Positions 7,980-15,497 of a DNA stretch of 64,000 nt are shown piece after piece. Every line of letters begins with the position of its first letter. The first letter of the stretch is position 1. Origin of the DNA: Halomontanus rarus (GTDB taxonomy: Archaea; Halobacteriota; Halobacteria; Halobacteriales; Natrialbaceae); assembly GCF_017357405.1 (NCBI RefSeq), contig NZ_CP071597.1, positions 2,046,001-2,110,000 on the forward strand, in the 5' to 3' direction. The notes under the pieces were generated by a model that was not told the DNA's origin, searched no databases, and worked only from the letters and a program-made list of their open reading frames with translations. A program made the position numbers and the translations under genes.

Positions 7980-9305
7980 ATGATCGCCGGGAAGTGGCGG
8001 AACCTGTTGCTCGCGACGGCGATGTTCAACCTGGGATTCGTCATCTGGTTCTCCTTCGCCCCGTTCACGGGGGAAATCGCCGACGAATTCGGCCTCTCAG
8101 TCGCCCAGCTCGGGATCGTCTCGAGTGCGGCCGTGATCGCCGTTCCGCTCGGCCGGATCGTCATCGGGCCGCTGACCGACAGATACGGCGCACCGGTGAC
8201 CGCCAGCGGGACGTTGGTAGTCGTCGGGATCTTCTCGATCATCAGCGCGTACGCCCAGACGTACGAGGTGTTCACGGCCTCGCGAATTATCGCCTCACTA
8301 GCGGGGATCACGTTCGTCATTGGCATCCAGCACGTCTCCGAGTGGTTCGAAGAGGAAGAGCTGGGGACCGCAGAGGGAATCTTCGCCGGCATCGGCAACG
8401 CCGGCGCGGGCCTCGGAGCGTACTTTACGCTCCCACGGATCTTCGGCGAGGGGTACGTCGGACCGCTGTTCGATGCGAACTGGCGCGCGGCCTTCTTCTA
8501 CACGGGGGTCCTCGCGCTCGTCCTCGGCGTCCTGTACCTCCTGTTCGGTCAGGCCGCAAAGAGCGAGCAGAAACGGCAGGCGACCAGAGAGGGGACTAGC
8601 GTCCAGCAGTTCCTGTTCATCGCGACCCGCTACGGCGCGGTCGTCCTCTCGGTCGCCTACGTCATGACCTTCGGCCTCGAGTTGGCGATGAACGGCTGGC
8701 TCGGGACCTACTACCGCGAAGCGTTTGGCCAGAGCGACATCGTGATCGCGGCGACGTTCGCGGCGACGTTCTCGATCGCCGCCGGCTTGCTCCGGCCGAT
8801 CGGCGGCTACGTCAGCGACGTCGTCGCGCGCGAGGAAAAAAACATCCTTCCGTGGTTTACGGGTCGCTACCGCGAGCAGTGGACGTTCGCGACGCTCGTG
8901 TTCGTCTGCCTCGCGATGTTCGGGATGACGGCCGCCGGGCTCACGGGTAATATCTACATCGCCGTCGTCGCCGGCTTCCTCGTCGGCACGGGCTGTGCGT
9001 TCGCCGAGGGGGCAATCTTCGCACAGGTGCCCGCGATGTTCCCGGACAACTCCGGCACGGTCGCCGGTATCGTCGGCGGCATCGGCTCCTCGGGCGGTTC
9101 CATCTACCCGCTCGTGTTCGCCGCGCCCGTCCTCCCGAACCTCCACTCGGGATACGCGATCGTCGCCGCCACCATGATCCCGATTCTGGTACTGAGCGCG
9201 TGGGTCTTCCAGCCCCACATCGCCGAAGAGGCGACCACCGGCGGCTGGTTCGTCGGCGAACCGCACGCGCCTCCGAACGCCGACACCGTCGCGGCGGACG
9301 ACTAG
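7980..9305 (+). CDS. NarK-type nitrate/nitrite transporter (MFS, NNP family), first copy
   Basis: A 441-residue integral membrane protein with about 12 hydrophobic segments. MFS loop 2-3 motif [15 protein letters not shown] is at residues 63-77, and the NNP signature [16 protein letters not shown] lies near 135-150 with the second-half counterpart [17 protein letters not shown] near 365. [14 protein letters not shown] in helix 1 is typical of haloarchaeal NarK. It likely moves nitrate and/or nitrite across the cell membrane, by proton symport or nitrate/nitrite exchange. No nitrate or nitrite reductase gene lies in the window, so direction and physiological role are open. A paralogue follows at 9674. 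Confidence 0.88.
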   Translation: MIAGKWRNLLLATAMFNLGFVIWFSFAPFTGEIADEFGLSVAQLGIVSSAAVIAVPLGRIVIGPLTDRYGAPVTASGTLVVVGIFSIISAYAQTYEVFTASRIIASLAGITFVIGIQHVSEWFEEEELGTAEGIFAGIGNAGAGLGAYFTLPRIFGEGYVGPLFDANWRAAFFYTGVLALVLGVLYLLFGQAAKSEQKRQATREGTSVQQFLFIATRYGAVVLSVAYVMTFGLELAMNGWLGTYYREAFGQSDIVIAATFAATFSIAAGLLRPIGGYVSDVVAREEKNILPWFTGRYREQWTFATLVFVCLAMFGMTAAGLTGNIYIAVVAGFLVGTGCAFAEGAIFAQVPAMFPDNSGTVAGIVGGIGSSGGSIYPLVFAAPVLPNLHSGYAIVAATMIPILVLSAWVFQPHIAEEATTGGWFVGEPHAPPNADTVAADD

Positions 9306-9673
9306 CGACGACGTCACTCGACGACCGTCTCTCCGAAACGGCGTTTCCGTCGAATCGTCGCTCGAGGAGGCAGCGTTCGAAACGGGAGGGCGAATAGTCG
9401 AAGAAAAATCGAAAAGTCCCTGGACCTTATATTCAATAATACACAGTGGATTATCTGGTAGTGTATGGATTCCACAACGAACGAGTTTATACCCGTCTAT
9501 CGAGCCAGTACTATGCAGAATATATGGATGTATATCCAGTTCTTCGGGAGAAGGGCGGTCAAACGTCGTACGACATCCACGGTCGGCGGGCGAAGTGGGA
9601 CACGAAGCACCTGAACGAAAGGGGTGAAGCGAGAGCGGACCCGATCACCCGGTCTCAGGGGCGGTGAGCCTCG
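9306..9673 (+). other. Spacer between the two narK-type genes
   Basis: The 368-base spacer has an AT-rich core at about 9420-9535 with several TATA-like stretches (CCTTATATTCAATAATACAC at 9423-9442 and GAGTTTATACCCG near 9483). It suggests that the second porter has its own regulated promoter rather than being cotranscribed. A 73-codon frame (9446-9667, GTG start) ends just before the next gene but has no recognised family and is not called. Confidence 0.45.
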
Positions 9674-10996
9674 ATGAAGATGACCAAGTGGCGGACGCTC
9701 CTGCTGGCGACCGCCGGGCTCAACCTCTCGTTTCTGATCTGGTTCTCGTTCGCCCCCTTCATGGGTGCGATCAGCGACGAATTCGGACTCTCGATGGGTG
9801 CAGTGGGGGTGCTGGTGAGCGCCGCGATGTGGATGGCACCGGCCGGTCGGGTCGTCACCGGCTGGCTCTCCGATCGGTGGGGCGCGACGACGGTGTTCGG
9901 CATCGTCCTCGTCTACGTCGGTGTCTTCTCGATCGCGAGCGCGTTCGTCGAGTCCTACTGGCTGTTCTTCGCTCTCAGGCTGGTCGTCGGCACGGCGGGC
10001 ATCACGTTCGTCGTCGGCATCCAGCACGTCGCCCAGTGGTTCGACGAGGCGCAGGTCGGCACCGCGGAGGGGATCTACGCTGGGATCGGAAACGCCGGCG
10101 CAGGTGTCGGCGCGCTGGCGCTTCCCGTCCTCTTCGGTGCGGACTGGCGGGCGGCGTTCGTCTGGACTGGAGTCGTCTCGATCGCGCTCGGGATCGTCTA
10201 CTACGTCGTCGGCGAGGACGCCGCCACGCAGGCAGCCGCCGAGGAAGCCGCAGAGGGCGCAACCGTGCGAAGCCTCGCCCACGTCGGCACCCGCTACGGC
10301 GTCGTCGCCCTCTCGCTCGGATACGTCATGAGTTTCGGGCTGGTGTTGGCGATGAACGGCTGGCTGCCGACGTACTTCGACGTCGGGTTCGACTCGAGCG
10401 TCGCACTCGCCGGCGCTTTCGCCGCGGTCTTCGGGATCACGACGGGTGTCCTCCGTCCTCTCGGCGGCTACATCAGCGACGTGCTGTTGCGCCGCGAGCG
10501 GAACATCCTGCCCGTCTTCCGGGGACGGTACCGCGAGCAGTGGACGTTCGTCTGCCTGTGTTCGATCGTCGCCTTGCTCTGCGTGCTGACGATCGCCGGC
10601 CGAACCGGAAACGTCGCCCTCGTGGTCGCGATTACCGCGCTGCTCGGAACCGCCTGCGGCTGGGCCGGCGGCGCGATCTTCGCGCAGGTACCGGACATGT
10701 TCCCGAACCGGACCGGGGCCGCCGCGGGGGCGGTCGGCGGGATCGGCACCGTCGGCGGCATCGGCTATCCGCTGGTCTACTCGGCGATGGCCGACGTCCA
10801 GACCACCTACGCGGGATACACCGTCGACGTCCACGCGGGATACGTCGTCGTCGCCGCGACGATGCTTCCGATCCTCCTGCTCAACGCCTGGGTGTTCCGC
10901 CCGCAGATCGCCGCTCGAGCCAACGTCGACGGGTTCGGATTCTGGTTCGTCGACACCGAGGAGGCGTCGTCCACGAGGAATCCGGCCGACGACTGA
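9674..10996 (+). CDS. NarK-type nitrate/nitrite transporter (MFS, NNP family), second copy
   Basis: A 440-residue paralogue of the preceding gene with the same architecture: [16 protein letters not shown] in helix 1, [14 protein letters not shown] after helix 2, the NNP signature [16 protein letters not shown], and [17 protein letters not shown] in the second half. It has about 12 membrane segments. ATG 9674 and ATG 9680 (MTKWR) are both possible starts; the latter matches the start of the first copy more closely. The tandem pair points to duplication followed by divergence, perhaps one nitrate importer and one nitrite exporter, but sequence reading cannot say which is which. Confidence 0.88.
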   Translation: MKMTKWRTLLLATAGLNLSFLIWFSFAPFMGAISDEFGLSMGAVGVLVSAAMWMAPAGRVVTGWLSDRWGATTVFGIVLVYVGVFSIASAFVESYWLFFALRLVVGTAGITFVVGIQHVAQWFDEAQVGTAEGIYAGIGNAGAGVGALALPVLFGADWRAAFVWTGVVSIALGIVYYVVGEDAATQAAAEEAAEGATVRSLAHVGTRYGVVALSLGYVMSFGLVLAMNGWLPTYFDVGFDSSVALAGAFAAVFGITTGVLRPLGGYISDVLLRRERNILPVFRGRYREQWTFVCLCSIVALLCVLTIAGRTGNVALVVAITALLGTACGWAGGAIFAQVPDMFPNRTGAAAGAVGGIGTVGGIGYPLVYSAMADVQTTYAGYTVDVHAGYVVVAATMLPILLLNAWVFRPQIAARANVDGFGFWFVDTEEASSTRNPADD

Positions 10997-11141
10997 GACG
11001 GGGTGCTGCGACGAGGTACCGGTGCAACCGCGACCGACCTGCGGTTCACCGGAACGAGTTACAGGAGACTGTACGAGCGGACCTCGAGTTGCGAGTCGTG
11101 AGTGGTGGTCTTTTTGGACCGGACCCCGTTAGAAGACGGCA

Positions 11142-11948
11142 ATGACGGCAATTACGCTCGGTCCCGAAGGAACCTACTCGCATCGAGCGGCCCGTGCGAT
11201 CGACGACGAGATCGACTTCGCCCAGTCGTTCGTGGCCATCGTCGAGGCCGTCTCGAACGGCGAGTACGACTACGGGATCGTCCCCGTCGAGAACAGCATC
11301 GAGGGGAGCGTCACCGAGAGTCTGGACGCCGTCGCGGCGTACGACGTCGCGGTCGTCCGCGAGATCGTCACGCCGATCAGACACGCCCTGCTCGCACAGG
11401 GCCCCGAGTTCGAAACCGTCGCCAGCCACTCCCAGGCGCTGGCCCAGTGTCGGAGCTACCTCGAGGCCGAGTACCCCGACGCCGACCTCGAAGCCGTCGC
11501 GAGTACGGCTCGCGGCGTCGAACGCGCTCGGGCGGATGCGACAGTCGCGGGGATCGGTCACCCGGACAACGCCGGAGACGGGCTGCAGGTCCTCGCCGAG
11601 GACATCCAGGACCGGACCTCGAACGCGACGCGCTTTTTCGCGCTCGCGTCCGCGTCCGAGCGCTCGGAGGCCGGCGGAAAGACCTCCCTCGTGGTCTATC
11701 CGAACACCAACTACCCCGGTCTCCTGCTGGAACTGCTCGAGCCGTTCGCCGATCGGGACATCAACCTGACCCGAGTCGAGTCCCGCCCGAGCGGGGAGCG
11801 ATTGGGCGACTACGTCTTCCACATCGACGTCGCCGCCGGCCGCTACGAACCGCGGACGAGGGAGGCGATCGAGGATCTCGAGGCGCTTTCGGAGAACGGC
11901 TGGGTGCGGTGGCTGGGGTCGTACGACACCGAGCACGTCGTGGAGTGA
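11142..11948 (+). CDS. pheA: Prephenate dehydratase
   Basis: A 268-residue monofunctional enzyme that converts prephenate to phenylpyruvate, the committed step to phenylalanine. The N-terminal catalytic part begins ITLGPEGTYSHRAA, followed by IVPVENSIEGSV (about residues 45-56) and the substrate-site motif SNATRFFAL (about 162-170) with the conserved Thr-Arg-Phe. A C-terminal ACT domain (TSLVVYPN, LTRVESRPSGERLGDYVFHI) is the usual site of feedback control by phenylalanine. There is no chorismate mutase fusion. It is monocistronic here, about 6 kb from pheST. Confidence 0.95.
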   Translation: MTAITLGPEGTYSHRAARAIDDEIDFAQSFVAIVEAVSNGEYDYGIVPVENSIEGSVTESLDAVAAYDVAVVREIVTPIRHALLAQGPEFETVASHSQALAQCRSYLEAEYPDADLEAVASTARGVERARADATVAGIGHPDNAGDGLQVLAEDIQDRTSNATRFFALASASERSEAGGKTSLVVYPNTNYPGLLLELLEPFADRDINLTRVESRPSGERLGDYVFHIDVAAGRYEPRTREAIEDLEALSENGWVRWLGSYDTEHVVE

Positions 11949-12001
11949 TTGGTCACGAAACCCGCCATCGGGCCGGGATCCTGTCCTCACCCGACGGGCA
12001 G

Positions 12002-12010
12002 AATTTATGC
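12002..12010 (+). promoter_or_regulatory. TATA box of the Hsp20 gene
   Basis: AATTTATGC is centred 28 bases upstream of ATG 12034. It implies a leaderless message and excludes the in-frame ATG at 12007 as the start. Confidence 0.6.
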
Positions 12011-12033
12011 TCGTCGACGACCTACCGAACACT

Positions 12034-12561
12034 ATGCGACGAAATCCGTTCGAAGAACTCGAGGAGCTACTCGACCGCGTCAGCCGACAGGTCGAAGAGG
12101 GAATGGCGAGCGGGACCGGCTTCCCGGTGCCGGGATCGATCGCCGTCGACGTCGCCGACCACGACGAGGAGTACGTCGTGACGGCGGATCTACCGGGCTA
12201 CGAGATCGACGACATCGAGTTGACGCTGTCGGAGGGGACGCTTCGACTCGAGGCCGAGCGCGAGCGCGAGTCGGTTTCGACGTCGGATCCGGAACTCGAG
12301 TCCGAGACAGGGTCCGAATCCGACTCTGACTCTGACTCCGACACCGGGACCGGAACCGAGGTAGACGTCGAGAGCACCCCGAAGACGGAGAACCGCTATC
12401 TGCGCCGCGAGCGGACCCACCGGTCGGTGAGTCGACGGATTCGCCTCCCGGAACCCGTCGAGGAGAACGAGGTCTCGGCGTCGTATACCAACGGGGTGCT
12501 GACGGTGACGCTGCCGAAGGTGTCCGCCGACGAGGGATCGAAGCGGATCGACATCGAGTGA
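12034..12561 (+). CDS. Hsp20 (alpha-crystallin) small heat-shock protein with acidic insertion
   Basis: A 175-residue ATP-independent holdase. The start is set at ATG 12034 because GAATTTATGC at 12001-12010 is a TATA box 28 bases upstream, and the ATG at 12007 lies inside it. The alpha-crystallin domain runs from SIAVDVADHDEEYVVTADLP (residue 36) to the terminal IxI-like tail KRIDIE. The C-terminal strand is intact (NGVLTVTLPKVS). About 40 residues of Glu/Ser/Asp/Thr repeats (SDPELESETGSESDSDSDSD and onward) interrupt the domain between LRLEAERERE and RYLRRERTHRSVSR, where most homologues have only a short acidic loop. Confidence 0.93.
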   Translation: MRRNPFEELEELLDRVSRQVEEGMASGTGFPVPGSIAVDVADHDEEYVVTADLPGYEIDDIELTLSEGTLRLEAERERESVSTSDPELESETGSESDSDSDSDTGTGTEVDVESTPKTENRYLRRERTHRSVSRRIRLPEPVEENEVSASYTNGVLTVTLPKVSADEGSKRIDIE

Positions 12562-12585
12562 GCGCGACGATCCGACTCGAGCTCG

Positions 12586-12710
12586 ATAGTCACAACTGAA
12601 ACTATTTATACACTGATCGGACAGTCCGCAATTCTCGCTCACGGTGTTCGCTCCGAACCGAGCTGCTGTCGTGCGATCAGGTGTGCAGTGACGTTCAGTA
12701 AGTACTGTAG
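12586..12710 (+). repeat. Dispersed inverted-repeat element, full copy
   Basis: About 125 bp starting ATAGTCACAACTGAAACTAT and ending ACGTTCAGTAAGTACTGTAG, with imperfect terminal inverted repeats. The left arm carries a TATA-like CTATTTATACACTG. The centre (GCAATTCTCGCTCACGGTGT, then TCGCTCCGAACCG) can fold on itself. Segments match the two partial copies at 7296-7471. It encodes no protein. It is either a MITE-like non-autonomous element or a small transcription unit. Confidence 0.65.
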
Positions 12711-13175
12711 TAACCGCTCGTGCTCGCAGCGGGGACGCCAGTCCCGGTATCGACTGCCGGTCGGACGATAGCAACGCACCCGGGAGTGGCGCAACTCGCC
12801 GATTCGACGGGAGAATCGCACGGTTCGCCGAACTCGAGACGGTCAGAAGTACCCGGTAGGGCCCGAGTTTCGGTTTCGGTCTATCTACGTGTACTATTGG
12901 AATCGGTCACCTAGGTACGTTTACAAAAATATTAAATTTAATTCGTTATAGTGTGTATCATACGGGTAGTCGATAGCGGAGTGACCCACGGACTTGCGAC
13001 AAGCCACCCGACGTCAGTTCGGACGGTCAGCATCGATCAATCGAGGCGGTGGCTTACGGTGTGGTCGGCGCCGACCGTCCACGGATAATGTAGCCGTCGC
13101 CGTCCGACAACCGGGCAGACCGTGGCGTCTGTCGACTGGGTCGAGAGGCAATCACGCGTGCGATCGGAGACAATC
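12711..13175 (+). other. Intergenic region before the M6 protease gene
   Basis: No supported gene. The stretch CGTTTACAAAAATATTAAATTTAATTCG (about 12917-12945, AT-rich) stands out from the GC-rich surroundings and is the likely promoter, which would give a long leader of about 200 bases. The in-frame ATG at 13122 could also serve as the start of the downstream gene. Confidence 0.45.
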
Positions 13176-15335
13176 ATGACAAAGGACAGCACTCCCCTCA
13201 GGTGTGAAGAGTGGATCGAGCGAACGAATCAACGGACGGCGGACAGTCGGTTCGATCGTGCACCCGAACGCGGGCGACGTGATTTTATGAAAACGGTGTC
13301 GGGGGCCGTCGGGATCGCCGGACTCGGACTCGGGATCGGTCCGATCGGGAGCACTCGAGCGGCCCCGGACTCCCTTCCGACCGGCTACCACGGGCATCGA
13401 GGGCACCAGGACGTCATCTTCGTGGGTATCTACTTTCAGGACAACGCACCTCCCGGACCGATCGAAGAGTATCACGCGGCGATGTTCGACCCGGATTCCG
13501 ATCTCGGAGCGGACGACTACACGGTACAGGAGTACTTCGACATCGTCAGTGACGGCCGCTTCTCGATCGGTCCGGGACCGGCCGGACTCGTCGGCTGGTA
13601 CCAGGTCTCGCAGAACTCGGACGACTTTCACCTTGGGGATGCGGTCACCGAGGCCATCGACAGCGCGATCGCCGACGGGTTCGACATCACGGCGTACGAT
13701 CAGGAAAACCCGACGCAGATCGTCGCTCTCACCTTTACCGGCGGCGGCGGTGGCGGCGTCGCCTGGGTCGGCAACACGCTCGAGCGCCAGGGCGTGCGGA
13801 TCAACGGATTCTGTCAGGCACCAGCCAGGGCCTCAGCGTCCGAGCAGGACATCAATTACTCGTCTCACGAGTACCTCCACTTGCACGGGCTCACGGACCT
13901 CTACCAGGCGCCCGGAACCGGAAACATGGGCGTCATGGGTGCGGGACCGCTCGTGAACATGATTCCGTGGTCGAAGGTGAACGTCGGCCTCGATCGGACG
14001 CCGGAACCGACGGGGTGGGACGAGACGACGCCGATCCACCCGACCGACCAGCCGGGGATTCTTCCCCCGCAGTCGGTCGAAAACCAGTTTTACACCGTCG
14101 TCGGCGGATCGAACCCGGCCGACAACGACCCGGACTTCCACGAGCACTACTACCTCGCGTACGCCGACGGGACCGGCGTCGACTCGGCGATCGACCCGTC
14201 CCAGGAGGGGCTCGTCGTCTGGCACCACTACCAGTCGATGGGCGTCGACTGGGGTGCGGAGAACCTCCAGTTCGACACCCCGCCGACCGACGGCAGTACG
14301 TTCCGGGCGACCGAGTCGGGGCTCGACGCCTCGCTGATCGGGACTGACGTCGTGTTGGACGACGTCTCCACGGCCTACGGCACCCTGCAGTTCAACGATC
14401 CACCACACCGCTCTGTGTCGGCCGGCAGTGTCTCGGTCTACGCCGTCGACGTGGACGCGAGTCGTCCCGATTGGTTGCCGGACCTGTCCCATCGGGAGAG
14501 TCAGCGGGACGGCGACGTGATCTACACCGACGACGTGCTCGACGCGCGCGTATCCTGGGCGGACGCAGGCGACGACGTCACCCTGCGCCTGTTCGACCCG
14601 GCGGGTTCGGAACACGCGGTTTCGGACGAGTTCGAGACGAGTTTCACGGTCGTTCGGTCGGATCCGGTCACGGACCGGTCGGCGTTCGACGGCGGCTGGA
14701 AGCTCGTCGAGGAGACGGCCGGGAGCGGAACGGTCGAGTACTTCCACGCGACGAACTACCCGACGTACGAGTTGGCGACAGCCGCGTCGATCGACAGCGC
14801 GAGCCTCGAGAACGGTGTGCTCACCGTCACCGTCTCGCTCGCGTTCGGCGACGGGACCCGGTACGCGTACGGGTCGTTCGGCTCGCCTACCGCCAACCAG
14901 TTCGAGGTCACGGTCGACGGCTCCGTCGTCGACAGGAGTACCGTCACCGTGACCGAAGTGGACCAGGCGACCTACGAGCTCGCCGCACAGGTCGGTTCGA
15001 CCGGTGAGACGGCACACTCCATCTCGGTCACCTTCGTCGACCGGAAAGCCGACGTCACACACCGGACGAACGCCGCTCAGGGGACGGTAGACGGTTCGAG
15101 CGGCGACGAGGACCCTCCGGTGATCGGCGACAGTGACGGGCGGCCTCGAGACCCGAACGGTGACGGGTACTACGAGGACGTCAACGGGAACGGCCGGGCG
15201 GATCCGAACGACGTGGTGACGCTCTTCGAGCACGTCGATGACGCCGCCGTTCGGGACAACGCCGAGTACTTCGACTTCAACGGGAGCGGCAGCGTCAGCG
15301 TCGACGACGTGGTGACGTTGTTCCAATCGCTGTGA
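13176..15335 (+). CDS. Secreted M6-type metalloprotease with C-terminal dockerin domain
   Basis: A 719-residue protein from ATG 13176. A twin-arginine signal (RRDFMKTVSGAVGIAGLGLG, about residues 34-53) indicates Tat export of a folded enzyme. The zinc-binding motif HEYLHLHGLTDLY near residues 231-243 fits the HExxH...GxxD pattern of M6/immune-inhibitor-A proteases, followed by a Met-turn-like MGVMGAG. The C-terminal 60 residues hold two calcium-loop repeats, DVNGNGRADPNDVVTLF and DFNGSGSVSVDDVVTLF, which form a dockerin type I domain. In between lie beta-rich regions. It probably acts outside the cell. No cohesin-bearing scaffold is visible in the window. An alternative start at 13122 adds 18 residues. 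Confidence 0.85.
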   Translation: MTKDSTPLRCEEWIERTNQRTADSRFDRAPERGRRDFMKTVSGAVGIAGLGLGIGPIGSTRAAPDSLPTGYHGHRGHQDVIFVGIYFQDNAPPGPIEEYHAAMFDPDSDLGADDYTVQEYFDIVSDGRFSIGPGPAGLVGWYQVSQNSDDFHLGDAVTEAIDSAIADGFDITAYDQENPTQIVALTFTGGGGGGVAWVGNTLERQGVRINGFCQAPARASASEQDINYSSHEYLHLHGLTDLYQAPGTGNMGVMGAGPLVNMIPWSKVNVGLDRTPEPTGWDETTPIHPTDQPGILPPQSVENQFYTVVGGSNPADNDPDFHEHYYLAYADGTGVDSAIDPSQEGLVVWHHYQSMGVDWGAENLQFDTPPTDGSTFRATESGLDASLIGTDVVLDDVSTAYGTLQFNDPPHRSVSAGSVSVYAVDVDASRPDWLPDLSHRESQRDGDVIYTDDVLDARVSWADAGDDVTLRLFDPAGSEHAVSDEFETSFTVVRSDPVTDRSAFDGGWKLVEETAGSGTVEYFHATNYPTYELATAASIDSASLENGVLTVTVSLAFGDGTRYAYGSFGSPTANQFEVTVDGSVVDRSTVTVTEVDQATYELAAQVGSTGETAHSISVTFVDRKADVTHRTNAAQGTVDGSSGDEDPPVIGDSDGRPRDPNGDGYYEDVNGNGRADPNDVVTLFEHVDDAAVRDNAEYFDFNGSGSVSVDDVVTLFQSL

Positions 15336-15497
15336 GCGAGCGGAGTTCGTCGCGGTCCGTGAACGGCTCCGGTCGCCGTGGAAGAAGGAAGAACCTCGAG
15401 CGAGCGGGTTCAACACTGTAAGCGGACGAGCGTCGGTGAACGGAGCGTGGTGAAGTATGGAAAAGTATAGGGGGGTAATAGCCTCATTTATAAATAG

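Noticed and set aside
9446..9667. A 73-codon GTG-start frame between the two narK-type genes.
   Set aside because: AT-rich promoter-like part at its start, no family, and the TATA position does not fit its start. Regarded as regulatory spacer.
12007..12033. Upstream ATG for the Hsp20 gene.
   Set aside because: The codon lies within the TATA box that sits 28 bases before ATG 12034.
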